Shown: positions 15,085-23,741, counted from the stretch's first letter. The stretch is DNA of 59,342 nt from Paenibacillus sp. Soil766 (GCF_001428105.1 NZ_LMSJ01000033.1:1-59342), one strand, 5' to 3'. A program made the numbers and translations. The notes: a model not told the origin generated them from the sequence alone.

Positions 15085-15582
15085 CTAACCTAATAGCTCT
15101 TGAACAGTTTTACCACGAAGCTTTGCAACTTCTTCCGCTTTTTTCAAGCGGCTTAAGCCTTCAAGCGTAGCGTTAACCATGTTCATGGAGTTCGATGAAC
15201 CTAGGGATTTTGTCAAGATATCGCCAACACCAGCAAGTTCTAGTACTGCACGAACTGGTCCGCCTGCGATAACTCCTGTACCTTGGGATGCTGGTTTCAA
15301 TAGAACGCGTCCCGCGCCAAATTTACCAGTAACAAGGTGAGGAATCGAAGTGCCAACGATAGGAACATGAATCAAGTTCTTTTTCGCATCTTCAATGCCT
15401 TTACGGATTGCATCTGGAACTTCGGAAGCTTTACCGATTCCTGCACCAACCCAGCCATTGCCATCGCCAACGACAACAAGTGCGCTGAAGCTGAAACGAC
15501 GTCCGCCTTTTACTACTTTAGCTACGCGATTAATATTTACTACTTTTTCTGTTAGCTCTAAAGTATTAGGATCTACACGCAA
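15085..15582 (-). CDS. rpsE: 30S ribosomal protein S5
   Basis: This 165 aa protein has the S5 double-stranded RNA-binding-like domain (GGRRFSFSALVVVGDGNGWVG) and the C-terminal domain with ASQGTGVIAGGPVRAVLE. S5 helps decoding accuracy. The conserved loop carries no obvious spectinomycin-resistance change (VGAGIGKASEVPDAI is typical). It follows rplR by 27 bp. Confidence 0.98.
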   Translation of the reverse strand: MRVDPNTLELTEKVVNINRVAKVVKGGRRFSFSALVVVGDGNGWVGAGIGKASEVPDAIRKGIEDAKKNLIHVPIVGTSIPHLVTGKFGAGRVLLKPASQGTGVIAGGPVRAVLELAGVGDILTKSLGSSNSMNMVNATLEGLSRLKKAEEVAKLRGKTVQELLG

Positions 15583-15609
15583 GTCTTTTACCTCCTTATT
15601 AATGTATTT

Positions 15610-15978
15610 CTAGAATTCAAGTCCAGCTTCACGAGCTGCGTCAGCCAATGCTTGAACACGTCCATGATAAAGGTATCCACCGCGGTCAAAAACCACTTGC
15701 ACTACACCTTTTTCTTTCGCACGTGCCGCAATCAATGCGCCAACTTTACGAGCAGCTTCAACGTTTCCACCGTTACCTACTTCACTTTTAAGCTCTTTAT
15801 CTTGTGTTGATGCTGCAACGATAGTTGCACCAGTTGTATCATCGATAAGTTGAGCATACATATGTTTGGAAGAACGGAAGATGTTCAAACGTGGGCGAAG
15901 AGTTGTACCTTCAATTTTCTTACGAACACGAAGGTGTCTTTTCAGACGAGCTTTATTTTTATCGCTTTTAGTAATCAT
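15610..15978 (-). CDS. rplR: 50S ribosomal protein L18
   Basis: This 122 aa protein (basic N-terminus, then LNIFRSSKHMYAQLIDDTTG and VVFDRGGYLYHGRVQALADAAREAGLEF) binds 5S rRNA with L5. The start is ATG 15978. An unusually long 101-bp gap with several hairpins separates it from rplF. Confidence 0.98.
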   Translation of the reverse strand: MITKSDKNKARLKRHLRVRKKIEGTTLRPRLNIFRSSKHMYAQLIDDTTGATIVAASTQDKELKSEVGNGGNVEAARKVGALIAARAKEKGVVQVVFDRGGYLYHGRVQALADAAREAGLEF

Positions 15979-16079
15979 CTATACTTACACTCCTTTCATC
16001 ATCTTATGATGCGAGGCTTATGCTTACGTAGCAAGTTTTCCTAAGAAAACTCTTAGCTATTACCCGCGATCTTTCGATC
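15979..16079 (-). repeat. hairpin cluster with repeat copy B (rplF-rplR gap)
   Basis: In transcript order the gap contains GATCGAAAGATC (16079-16068), AGTTTTCTTAGGAAAACT (16051-16034) and CATCATAAGATGATG (16011-15997). Positions 16015-16050 on the minus strand form copy B of the hairpin-plus-tail repeat (GTTTTCTTAGGAAAAC then TTGCTACGTAAGCATAAGCC). No U-tract follows, so these are not terminators. Confidence 0.65.
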
Positions 16080-16622
16080 TTATTTCTTCTTACCAGCTTT
16101 ACCTTCTTTACGAAGAATGCGTTCGCCTTCATACTTGATACCTTTACCTTTATACGGCTCTGGTTCACGTACGGAACGAACTTTAGCTGCCATTGCGCCA
16201 ACTAGCTCTTTATCAATACCTTTAACGATGATTTTCGTGTTCGTTGGAACATCGAACTCAATGCCGTTTTCAGGGTTGATTTCAACTGGATGGGAGTACC
16301 CAACGTTAAGAACCAATTTGTCACCGCTTTTGTTTGCACGGTAACCTACGCCTACTAGATCCAAAGATTTCGTGAAACCTTCCGTAACACCACTTACCAT
16401 GTTGGCAACAACACTACGTGTTGTACCATGCAGGGAACGGTGGAGTTTGTTATCGGAAGGACGCTCAACGGAAATCTCGTTTTCTAGAACGTTAACTTTC
16501 ATATCAGTATGAAGTACACGGGACAGGGAACCTTTAGGTCCACTAACCGTGATTTGAGTATTGTCTAGTGTTACATTTACACCACTTGGAATGGTGATTG
16601 GCTTACGACCAATACGAGACAT
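16080..16622 (-). CDS. rplF: 50S ribosomal protein L6
   Basis: This 180 aa protein begins MSRIGRKPITIPSGV and has the two repeated L6 domains, ending with the signature EPEPYKGKGIKYEGERILRK and a lysine tail. The frame is open six codons further upstream, but GGAGGTGCAAAC directly precedes the ATG at 16622, so I used that start. L6 lies near the factor-binding site of the 50S. Confidence 0.98.
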   Translation of the reverse strand: MSRIGRKPITIPSGVNVTLDNTQITVSGPKGSLSRVLHTDMKVNVLENEISVERPSDNKLHRSLHGTTRSVVANMVSGVTEGFTKSLDLVGVGYRANKSGDKLVLNVGYSHPVEINPENGIEFDVPTNTKIIVKGIDKELVGAMAAKVRSVREPEPYKGKGIKYEGERILRKEGKAGKKK

Positions 16623-16651
16623 GTTTGCACCTCCATTCAATTACAATTGTA

Positions 16652-17050
16652 TTACCAAACGTAGCAGATAACCTCTCCGCCAGCTTTGGATTGACGAGCA
16701 TCTTTATCCGTCATAACTCCTTGAGACGTGGAGATGATGGCAATCCCTAATCCGCCCAGAACACGAGGGACTTCTTGTGATTTTGTATAAACGCGTAGAC
16801 CTGGTTTAGAAATTCTTTTCAAACCAGAGATAACACGCTCATTGTTTGAACCGTATTTCAGGAACAAACGAATGATACCTTGTTTGCTATCTTGAACGTA
16901 CTCAGCATCACGGATAAATCCTTCTTTTTTAAGGATTTCAGCAATTTCCCTCTTCACTTTTGAAGCTGGGATTTCAACTGTCTCATGACGTACGATATTC
17001 GCATTACGAATGCGTGTTAGCATATCTGCAATTGGATCTGACATGACCAT
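16652..17050 (-). CDS. rpsH: 30S ribosomal protein S8
   Basis: This 132 aa protein starts MVMSDPIADMLTRIRNAN and ends with the S8 signature GVMTDKDARQSKAGGEVICYVW. S8 is a primary 16S rRNA binder. GGAGG is 10 nt upstream of ATG 17050. The second ATG at 17044 would be too far from it. Confidence 0.98.
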   Translation of the reverse strand: MVMSDPIADMLTRIRNANIVRHETVEIPASKVKREIAEILKKEGFIRDAEYVQDSKQGIIRLFLKYGSNNERVISGLKRISKPGLRVYTKSQEVPRVLGGLGIAIISTSQGVMTDKDARQSKAGGEVICYVW

Positions 17051-17083
17051 TTTGTGTAAACCTCCTTCCCGAAAATAGGGTGA

Positions 17084-17269
17084 TTACCAGCTTGCTTTTT
17101 TCACGCCTGGAATCTGACCCAAGTGTGCTAATTCGCGGAAACAAATCCGACAAATTTTGAACTTGCGAAGCACTGAATGCGGACGTCCGCAGCGCTCACA
17201 ACGTGTGTATGCTTGCACTTTAAACTTCGGGGTACGTTGCTGTTTGACTTTCATCGAAGTTTTTGCCAC
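17084..17269 (-). CDS. rpsN: 30S ribosomal protein S14, zinc-dependent type
   Basis: This 61 aa short S14 has the zinc ligands CERCGRP and CRICFREL, so it is the C+ form, called RpsNA or RpsZ in Bacillus. It ends GQIPGVKKASW. It lies between rplE and rpsH, as expected. Confidence 0.97.
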   Translation of the reverse strand: MAKTSMKVKQQRTPKFKVQAYTRCERCGRPHSVLRKFKICRICFRELAHLGQIPGVKKASW

Positions 17270-17305
17270 TTAATATAACACCTCCTGATAGGTACAACTG
17301 GTAAC

Positions 17306-17848
17306 CTATTTTACGAAAGGCGCTCCGAGTTGTGTTAAAAGCTCGCGAGCTTCCTCGTCGGACTTAGCCGTCGTTACGATAACAATATCCATACCACGAA
17401 CTTTATCGATTTTATCATACTCAATTTCAGGGAAAATGAGTTGTTCTTTCAAACCAAGCGTGTAGTTACCGCGACCATCAAATGCTTTGTTTGAAATACC
17501 GCGGAAGTCACGTACACGTGGAAGTGATACGTTAAACAATTTATCCAAGAAGTGGTACATACGCTCGCCACGAAGAGTTACTTTCGCACCGATCGGCATG
17601 TTTTCACGAAGTTTGAAACCCGCGATTGCTTTTTTGGATTTAGTTACAACTGGTTTTTGACCAGAGATCTTTTGAAGATCTTCTACTGCAGTGTCAAGTA
17701 CTTTGGAGTTTGAAACAGCTTCACCAACACCCATGTTGATTACAACTTTCTCAATTTTCGGCACTTGCATAACTGTCGTGTAGTTGAACTTTTGAATTAA
17801 AGCTGGTGTAATCTCGTTCAAGTAACGATCTTTCAATCTTACTGTCAT
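17306..17848 (-). CDS. rplE: 50S ribosomal protein L5
   Basis: This 180 aa protein contains the L5 signature VEDLQKISGQKPVVTKSKKA and RDFRGISNKAFDGRGNYTLG. L5 binds 5S rRNA and forms the bridge to S13 and P-site tRNA. GGAGG precedes ATG 17848. Confidence 0.98.
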   Translation of the reverse strand: MTVRLKDRYLNEITPALIQKFNYTTVMQVPKIEKVVINMGVGEAVSNSKVLDTAVEDLQKISGQKPVVTKSKKAIAGFKLRENMPIGAKVTLRGERMYHFLDKLFNVSLPRVRDFRGISNKAFDGRGNYTLGLKEQLIFPEIEYDKIDKVRGMDIVIVTTAKSDEEARELLTQLGAPFVK

Positions 17849-17881
17849 GACTTAGTTTCCTCCTTTCCATACATGTGTGTA

Positions 17882-18235
17882 TTAGTCGATAACTTCGCCG
17901 GATTTTTTCGCGATACGAACTTTCGTTCCGTTATCTAATACTTTGTATCCTACGCGAGTAGGTTTGCCGCTCTTAGGATCAATTAGCATCACGTTAGAAA
18001 CGTGGATCGCAGCTTCTTGATTCAAGATACCGCCTTGTGGGTTTAGTTGGGATGGTTTCGCATGTTTCTTAACCATGTTTACACCTTCAACAAGAACACG
18101 ATTTTGACGAGGGTAAGCAGCGATAACGCGGCCTTTCTTACCTTTGTCTTTGCCAGTGATGACGAAAACAGTATCGTCTTTTTTCACGTGCAATTTATTG
18201 TTATGAGATTCTAGTCTCTTTTTAAGTCTTGGCAT
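17882..18235 (-). CDS. rplX: 50S ribosomal protein L24
   Basis: This 117 aa protein has a KOW motif near residue 20-45 (DDTVFVITGKDKGKKGRV) and the L24 segment QGGILNQEAAIHVSNVMLID. L24 is one of the first proteins to bind 23S rRNA. ATG 18235 follows GGAGG with about 11-nt spacing. Confidence 0.98.
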   Translation of the reverse strand: MPRLKKRLESHNNKLHVKKDDTVFVITGKDKGKKGRVIAAYPRQNRVLVEGVNMVKKHAKPSQLNPQGGILNQEAAIHVSNVMLIDPKSGKPTRVGYKVLDNGTKVRIAKKSGEVID

Positions 18236-18290
18236 TAGCTTCTACACCTCCTGGGGTTCTCCACAATGGAAAACAACATCGTAACACGTC

Positions 18291-18659
18291 TTAGATAACT
18301 TCTGGAGCCAAGGATACGATCTTCATGAAGTCTCTATCGCGAAGTTCGCGAGCAACTGGTCCGAAGATACGAGTACCACGTGGGCTTTTATCTTCTTTCA
18401 CGATAACAGCTGCATTCTCATCAAATGAGATATATGAACCGTCTTTACGGCGAGCACCGCTCTTCGTACGAACGATAACTGCTTTAACAACGTCACCTTT
18501 TTTGACAACGCCACCTGGTGTTGCTTCTTTTACTGAACATACGATCAAATCACCAATGTGACCAACGCGACGACCAGTACCACCCAAAACGCGGATACAC
18601 ATTAATTGTTTCGCACCTGAGTTGTCAGCGACAGCCAAACGAGTAAATGGTTGAATCAT
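18291..18659 (-). CDS. rplN: 50S ribosomal protein L14
   Basis: This 122 aa protein is highly conserved: MIQPFTRLAVADNSGAKQLM at the start and FGPVARELRDRDFMKIVSLA at the end. L14 forms an intersubunit bridge and is the docking site of RsfS. GAAAGGAGG precedes ATG 18659. Confidence 0.98.
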   Translation of the reverse strand: MIQPFTRLAVADNSGAKQLMCIRVLGGTGRRVGHIGDLIVCSVKEATPGGVVKKGDVVKAVIVRTKSGARRKDGSYISFDENAAVIVKEDKSPRGTRIFGPVARELRDRDFMKIVSLAPEVI

Positions 18660-18694
18660 CGTATTCCCTCCTTTCGGGGTTCATATCTAGAATA

Positions 18695-18958
18695 TTAGAT
18701 AACAACTGCCACTTCAAGAACTTCAACCAGTCTCCAACTTTTATCTTTGGACAATGGTCTAGTTTCACTGATTTTCACAGTGTCACCAATCTTAGCTTGG
18801 TTGTTTTCATCATGCGCTTTGAATTTCTTTGTAGATTTAATTCTTTTGTGGTAGAGTTCATGTTTTTTGTAAGTTTCAACAGCAACAACAATGGTTTTAT
18901 CCATTTTATCACTGACAACTTTACCGATCAGAACTTTACGATCGTTACGTTCAGTCAT
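18695..18958 (-). CDS. rpsQ: 30S ribosomal protein S17
   Basis: This 87 aa OB-fold protein shows KVLIGKVVSDKMDKTIVVAV and the IGDTVKISETRPLSKDKSWR signature. S17 is a primary 16S binder. The start is ATG 18958, 27 bp after rpmC. Confidence 0.98.
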   Translation of the reverse strand: MTERNDRKVLIGKVVSDKMDKTIVVAVETYKKHELYHKRIKSTKKFKAHDENNQAKIGDTVKISETRPLSKDKSWRLVEVLEVAVVI

Positions 18959-18985
18959 CTAAGGAACACTCCCTTCTAGATTTGG

Positions 18986-19183
18986 TTACCCAATACCCAG
19001 TTCTCTTTCACGCAAAATAGTCTTGGCACGAGCGATCTCTTTACGCAAATCACGAATCTGAGTCGGGTTGTCCAATTGACCAGTAGCTAGTTGAAAACGG
19101 AGGTTAAAGAGTTCTTCTTTAAAACCATTAACTTTTTGCTCGATTTCAGCAGTGGTTAAGTTCCGGAATTCACTACCCTTCAT
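18986..19183 (-). CDS. rpmC: 50S ribosomal protein L29
   Basis: This 65 aa helical protein (MKGSEFRNLTTAEIEQKVNG, then ELFNLRFQLATGQLDN) matches L29, which sits at the tunnel exit. The frame opens with GTG at 19192, but the ATG at 19183 aligns with other L29 starts. Either way the gene overlaps the end of rplP (by 11 bp from 19183), so the two are translationally coupled. Confidence 0.96.
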   Translation of the reverse strand: MKGSEFRNLTTAEIEQKVNGFKEELFNLRFQLATGQLDNPTQIRDLRKEIARAKTILRERELGIG

Positions 19184-19607
19184 TTGCTTCACCGCCTACT
19201 TCTTCTCTTTTCACGAACTTCGTTTTGATTGGAAGCTTGTGAGCCGCAAGACGCATTGCTTCACGAGCAACCTCTTCGCTTACACCTGCTAGTTCAAACA
19301 AAATTTTGCCCGGTTTAACTACGGCAACCCATTTTTCCACGCTACCTTTACCACTACCCATACGAACTTCAAGCGGCTTCTGTGTAACTGGTTTAGCTGG
19401 GAAAATTTTAATCCATACTTTACCGCCACGTTTGATGTAACGTGTCATGGCAATACGTGCTGCTTCGATTTGACGGTTGGAAACCCAAGCCGGTTCTACC
19501 GCTTGCAGACCATATTCGCCAAAAGCAACTTCCGTACCGCCTTTAGCGCGACCTTTCATGTTACCGCGGTGTTCTTTACGGTGTTTTACACGTTTAGGTA
19601 CTAACAT
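19173..19607 (-). CDS. rplP: 50S ribosomal protein L16
   Basis: This 144 aa protein shows MLVPKRVKHRKEHRGNMKGR and the signature region RGGKVWIKIFPAKPVTQKPL with the conserved RMGSGKG. L16 positions A-site tRNA at the peptidyl transferase centre. The 3' end overlaps the start of rpmC. Confidence 0.98.
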   Translation of the reverse strand: MLVPKRVKHRKEHRGNMKGRAKGGTEVAFGEYGLQAVEPAWVSNRQIEAARIAMTRYIKRGGKVWIKIFPAKPVTQKPLEVRMGSGKGSVEKWVAVVKPGKILFELAGVSEEVAREAMRLAAHKLPIKTKFVKREEVGGEANEG

Positions 19608-19610
19608 GAT

Positions 19611-20273
19611 TTAATTTCCTCCTTCCGGCTGAGCCTTTTTCTTAGCTGTCGGAAGCACTTCTCCACGATAAATCCATACTTTTACACCAATACGTCCATA
19701 AGTAGTGGCTGCTTCAGCCGTACCATAGTCGATATCCGCACGAAGTGTATGAAGTGGAACAGTTCCTTCGCTATATCCTTCCGTACGAGCAATCTCAGCA
19801 CCGCCAAGACGTCCGCTAGTTGCAACTTTGATACCTTTTGCTCCGGATCTCATAGTTCTTTGCATAGCTTGCTTCATAGCACGACGGAATGAAACGCGAC
19901 GCTCTAATTGAAGTGCAACTGCTTCAGCTACTAGGATAGCATCAAGATCAGGGTGTTTGATTTCAGAAATGTTGATATGAACTTTTTTGTTCGACATAGC
20001 TGCGATGTAGTTACGAATAACTTCAACTTCAGCTCCGCCTTTACCAATAACCATTCCTGGTTTAGCAGTATGAATCGTTACGTTAACACGGTTAGCCGCG
20101 CGCTCGATATCGATATGGGAAACTGCAGAATCTTTAAGTTTATTCTTTAAGTATTCGCGGATTTTGACGTCTTCAAGCAGCAGAGTTCCGAAATCTTTTT
20201 CTGCGAACCATTTGGACTCCCAATCACGAATGACACCAATTCTAAAGCCTATCGGGTGTACTTTCTGACCCAC
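19611..20273 (-). CDS. rpsC: 30S ribosomal protein S3
   Basis: This 220 aa protein has the N-terminal MGQKVHPIGFRIGVIRDWES, a KH domain with GMVIGKGGAEVE near residue 75, and the C-terminal SEGTVPLHTLRADIDYGTAE. S3 surrounds the mRNA entry tunnel. It ends 3 bp before rplP. Confidence 0.98.
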   Translation of the reverse strand: MGQKVHPIGFRIGVIRDWESKWFAEKDFGTLLLEDVKIREYLKNKLKDSAVSHIDIERAANRVNVTIHTAKPGMVIGKGGAEVEVIRNYIAAMSNKKVHINISEIKHPDLDAILVAEAVALQLERRVSFRRAMKQAMQRTMRSGAKGIKVATSGRLGGAEIARTEGYSEGTVPLHTLRADIDYGTAEAATTYGRIGVKVWIYRGEVLPTAKKKAQPEGGN

Positions 20274-20286
20274 ACGTTACCCCTCC

Positions 20287-20619
20287 TTATTTTTCAGATA
20301 CCACGATTGTGATGTGGCTGGTACGTTTTTTGATCGCGCTAGCGCGGCCCATCGCACGTTGTTGGAATCTTTTCATTGTTGGTCCTTGATTTACGAAAGT
20401 CTCGGAAACAACAAGTTTGTTTGGATCTAATGAATAGTTATGCTCTGCATTGGCAATTGCGGAATTCAATAGTTTCTCCAGAATTGGAGAAGCTGCTTTT
20501 GGTGTATGACGCAAAATTGCGATCGCTTCACCTACCGCTTTTCCCCGAATCAAGTCAACAACTAGCTTTGCTTTACGAGGAGCAATCCGAGCGTGGTTCA
20601 ATATTGCTTTAGCTTGCAT
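20287..20619 (-). CDS. rplV: 50S ribosomal protein L22
   Basis: This 110 aa protein contains the beta-hairpin region FVNQGPTMKRFQQRAMGRAS that lines the exit tunnel and affects macrolide binding. The hairpin shows no deletion. It starts at ATG 20619, 29 bp after rpsS. Confidence 0.98.
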   Translation of the reverse strand: MQAKAILNHARIAPRKAKLVVDLIRGKAVGEAIAILRHTPKAASPILEKLLNSAIANAEHNYSLDPNKLVVSETFVNQGPTMKRFQQRAMGRASAIKKRTSHITIVVSEK

Positions 20620-20648
20620 GGTAGTACCTCCTCTCGGTTAAAAATGAA

Positions 20649-20927
20649 TTAACGTTTTCCGGTTTTCTTATCGTCATCGTGACCTTTATACGTACGTGTT
20701 GGAGCAAATTCACCAAGCTTATGCCCAACCATATCTTCCGTTACATATACTGGCACGTGTTTTCTTCCGTCATAAACTCCGAAAGTGTGACCAACGAATT
20801 GCGGGTAAATTGTAGAACGACGGGACCACGTTTTGACAACTAATTTCTTGCCAGAAGTGTTCAAGTCTTCTACTTTTTTCAGTAAGTGACCATCAATAAA
20901 TGGACCCTTCTTTAAGCTGCGACCCAT
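20649..20927 (-). CDS. rpsS: 30S ribosomal protein S19
   Basis: This 92 aa protein (GRSLKKGPFIDGHLLKKVED, then KTWSRRSTIYPQFVGHTFGV) is typical S19, which contacts S13 in the head of the 30S. GGAGG-like sequence precedes ATG 20927. Confidence 0.98.
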   Translation of the reverse strand: MGRSLKKGPFIDGHLLKKVEDLNTSGKKLVVKTWSRRSTIYPQFVGHTFGVYDGRKHVPVYVTEDMVGHKLGEFAPTRTYKGHDDDKKTGKR

Positions 20928-20975
20928 GGGTGTTCCTCCCTTCCTTGAACCTCAAGAGAATGTCTATATCCTAGA

Positions 20976-21806
20976 TTACTTCGTACGACCACGTACAATG
21001 TATTTATCGGATGCTTTACCTTTTTTACGAGTTTTGAAACCAAGCGTCGGTTTACCCCATGGTGACATAGGTGATTTACGTCCGATTGGTGCGCGTCCTT
21101 CACCACCACCGTGTGGGTGATCATTCGGGTTCATAACAACCCCACGAACTTGAGGACGATTGCCTTTCCAACGATTACGTCCTGCTTTACCGATTTTCAC
21201 TAGTTCGTGATCTTCGTTACCAACAGAACCGATTGTTGCGCGGCAAACTTTTAGTACTTTACGAACTTCACCGGAAGAAAGGCGAATAGTAACGTATGAT
21301 TCTTCTTTACCAAGCAATTGAGCTTCAGTACCAGCTGCGCGCACTAGTTGTGCACCTTTACCAGGTTTCAACTCAATGTTGTGGATAACTGTACCAACTG
21401 GAATGTTTTCCAATGGAAGAGCGTTACCTACTTTGATATCTGCTTGTGGTCCAGAAACGATACGATCGTCCACTTTAAGACCTTTAGGAGCGATGATGTA
21501 TTTTTTCTCGCCATCAGCATAATGAATCAATGCGATGTTCGCGGAACGGTTAGGATCGTACTCAACTGTAGCAACGCGTCCTGGTATTCCATCTTTAGTA
21601 CGTTTGAAATCGATAATACGGTATTTACGTTTGTGTCCACCACCGTGGTGACGAACCGTAATTTTACCTTGGTTGTTACGACCAGCATGCTTGAACAAAG
21701 GAGCAAGCAATGATTTCTCGGGTGTTGATGTTGTGATTTCTTCAAAAGTAGAAACCGACATCGCACGACGAGCTGGTGAGGTTGGTTTGTATTTTTTAAT
21801 TGGCAC
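20976..21806 (-). CDS. rplB: 50S ribosomal protein L2
   Basis: This 276 aa protein shows MPIKKYKPTSPARRAMSVST at the N-terminus and the C-terminal motif MNPNDHPHGGGEGRAPIG. The conserved histidine in PHGGGEG lies near the peptidyl transferase centre. AAGGAGG precedes ATG 21806. It is followed by rpsS. Confidence 0.98.
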   Translation of the reverse strand: MPIKKYKPTSPARRAMSVSTFEEITTSTPEKSLLAPLFKHAGRNNQGKITVRHHGGGHKRKYRIIDFKRTKDGIPGRVATVEYDPNRSANIALIHYADGEKKYIIAPKGLKVDDRIVSGPQADIKVGNALPLENIPVGTVIHNIELKPGKGAQLVRAAGTEAQLLGKEESYVTIRLSSGEVRKVLKVCRATIGSVGNEDHELVKIGKAGRNRWKGNRPQVRGVVMNPNDHPHGGGEGRAPIGRKSPMSPWGKPTLGFKTRKKGKASDKYIVRGRTK

Positions 21807-21835
21807 TCTGTTTCCTCCTTACTTCAAGAAATGGG

Positions 21836-22126
21836 TTATACCGTTTCAAAGAATTCCAATTCTTTGCTCTCAGCGCTTAGGGACACGATAGCTTTCTTCC
21901 AGATGGAAGTGTAACCAGAGTGTTTGCCATAACGTTTAGGCTTAGCTGGCATTCTGAGTGTGTTTACATTTGTAACTTTCACTTTGAAGATTGCTTCGAT
22001 AGCTTGTTTAATTTCTGTTTTGTTAGCGCGAAGATCCACTTCGAAAACATACTTTTTGTTAGCCATTAGGTCGCTTGTACGCTCAGTGATGATCGGGCGC
22101 TTGATAATGTCGCGTGGATTTTTCAT
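21836..22126 (-). CDS. rplW: 50S ribosomal protein L23
   Basis: This 96 aa protein (PRDIIKRPIITERTSDLMAN, ending GYTSIWKKAIVSLSAES and a short tail) is L23, the tunnel-exit docking site for trigger factor and SRP. Its ATG overlaps the rplD stop by four bases, indicating coupling. Confidence 0.98.
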   Translation of the reverse strand: MKNPRDIIKRPIITERTSDLMANKKYVFEVDLRANKTEIKQAIEAIFKVKVTNVNTLRMPAKPKRYGKHSGYTSIWKKAIVSLSAESKELEFFETV

Positions 22127-22749
22127 TGTGCAAGCACCTCCTCAACTTTCTGTACAGCCTCTTGTGTTAAGATCAATTTGTCATAAAGCATGACATCAAG
22201 AACGTTAACTCCATCAGCAGCAACAAATTTCACACCTGGGATATTACGAGCAGACAAAGCAACATTGGAGTCGTTAGGAACGCCTACAACTAGTACTTTT
22301 GTATCTACTTTCAGGTTATTCAGAATAGCAACGAATTCTTTCGTTTTCGGAGCATTCATTTGTAGTTGATCCAGAACGATCAAGTTGTTATCGATAAGTT
22401 TCGAGGACAAAGCGGATTTGATCGCTAAGCGACGAACTTTTCTTGGTAATTTGAAACCATAGCTGCGAGGAGTTGGTCCGAATACGGTACCGCCGCCTTT
22501 CCACTGTGGAGCACGAATACTACCTTGACGAGCACGACCTGTACCTTTTTGTTTCCAAGGTTTGCGACCACCGCCGCGAACTTCTGAACGACCTTTTGTT
22601 TTGTGAGTCCCTTGACGCACAGCTGCTTGTTGCAATAGAACAGCTTCGTGAATCGCATGAACGTGAGGTTCAATTCCGAAAACAACATCAGACAGTTCAA
22701 CTTCTCCTACCTGAGCACCTGTTACATTATATAAAGCTACTTTTGGCAT
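22123..22749 (-). CDS. rplD: 50S ribosomal protein L4
   Basis: This 208 aa protein has the extended tunnel loop GGGRKPWKQKGTGRARQGSI and the conserved FGPTPRSYGFKLPRKVRRLA. In enteric bacteria L4 also represses its own operon; that mechanism is not established in Bacillales. The macrolide-associated loop looks wild type. Its 3' end overlaps rplW by four bases. Confidence 0.98.
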   Translation of the reverse strand: MPKVALYNVTGAQVGEVELSDVVFGIEPHVHAIHEAVLLQQAAVRQGTHKTKGRSEVRGGGRKPWKQKGTGRARQGSIRAPQWKGGGTVFGPTPRSYGFKLPRKVRRLAIKSALSSKLIDNNLIVLDQLQMNAPKTKEFVAILNNLKVDTKVLVVGVPNDSNVALSARNIPGVKFVAADGVNVLDVMLYDKLILTQEAVQKVEEVLAQ

Positions 22750-22765
22750 CTGTCTTCCTCCTTTC

Positions 22766-23389
22766 TTACTTTTTCACAGCAGACTTCACGCTAACGTAGC
22801 TGTTTTTAGGACCCGGAATGGAACCTTTAACTAGCAATACATTACGATCAGCATCTACTTTAATGATTTGAAGATTTTGAAGTGTTACTGTTTCGTTACC
22901 CATATGTCCTGGTAATTTCTTACCTTTAGGAACGCGGTTTGCTTGAATGGAACCCATCGAACCTGGTCCGCGGTGATAACGTGATCCGTGTGCCATTGGC
23001 CCAGTGGATTGGTTATGTCTTTTGATGTTACCTTGGAAACCTTTACCTTTGGAAGTACCCGTTACATCAACGAATTCGCCCTCTGTAAACAGATCTGCTT
23101 TCAGTTCTTGACCAACTTCATAGTCACCCAACTGAATGCCACGAATTTCTTTAACGTAGCGCTTAGGCGTTGCCCCTGCTTTTTTCGCATGGCCAAGCTC
23201 TGGTTTAATGATACGGCTAGCTTTTACATCATCAAAACCGATTTGGATCGACTCATAACCATCGTTATCCACATCTTTCTTTTGCAGTACCACACATGGT
23301 CCCGCTTGAATGACAGTTACCGGAACTACATTACCCTCCGGAGTAAACAACTGTGTCATCCCAAGTTTTTTTCCTAAGATACCTTTCAT
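22766..23389 (-). CDS. rplC: 50S ribosomal protein L3
   Basis: This 207 aa protein begins MKGILGKKLGMTQLFTPEGN and has the signature GTSKGKGFQGNIKRHNQSTG near the peptidyl transferase centre, followed by MAHGSRYHRGPGSMGSIQ. The frame is open 22 codons upstream, but GAGGTG lies 7 nt before the ATG at 23389 and the N-terminus there matches the family. Confidence 0.98.
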   Translation of the reverse strand: MKGILGKKLGMTQLFTPEGNVVPVTVIQAGPCVVLQKKDVDNDGYESIQIGFDDVKASRIIKPELGHAKKAGATPKRYVKEIRGIQLGDYEVGQELKADLFTEGEFVDVTGTSKGKGFQGNIKRHNQSTGPMAHGSRYHRGPGSMGSIQANRVPKGKKLPGHMGNETVTLQNLQIIKVDADRNVLLVKGSIPGPKNSYVSVKSAVKK

Positions 23390-23432
23390 CGTTGACACCT
23401 CATTTCCTTCCATTGTTAACTCTATAGTTGTT

Positions 23433-23741
23433 TTACAGTTTGATCTCGATGTCAACGCCAGACGGTAAGTCCAGACGCATCAAAGCATCAACTGTTTGTG
23501 GTGTTGGATTCACAATATCGATTAGACGCTTATGCGTACGCATTTCGAATTGCTCACGCGAATCCTTGTACTTGTGCACCGCACGAAGAATCGTGATGAT
23601 TTGCTTCTCTGTCGGAAGCGGAATCGGACCGGATACACCTGCACCGGAACGCTTGGCAGTTTCCACGATTTTCTCAGCTGATTGATCAATAATTCTGTGA
23701 TCATAAGCCTTCAAACGGATACGAATTTTTTGCTTTGCCAT
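23433..23741 (-). CDS. rpsJ: 30S ribosomal protein S10
   Basis: This 102 aa protein (KQKIRIRLKAYDHRIIDQSA, then GPIPLPTEKQIITILRAVHK) is S10, also the NusE partner of NusB in antitermination. It is the first gene of the S10 operon. AGGAGGG precedes ATG 23741. The operon continues without a clear terminator through rplQ, about 15 kb. Confidence 0.98.
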   Translation of the reverse strand: MAKQKIRIRLKAYDHRIIDQSAEKIVETAKRSGAGVSGPIPLPTEKQIITILRAVHKYKDSREQFEMRTHKRLIDIVNPTPQTVDALMRLDLPSGVDIEIKL

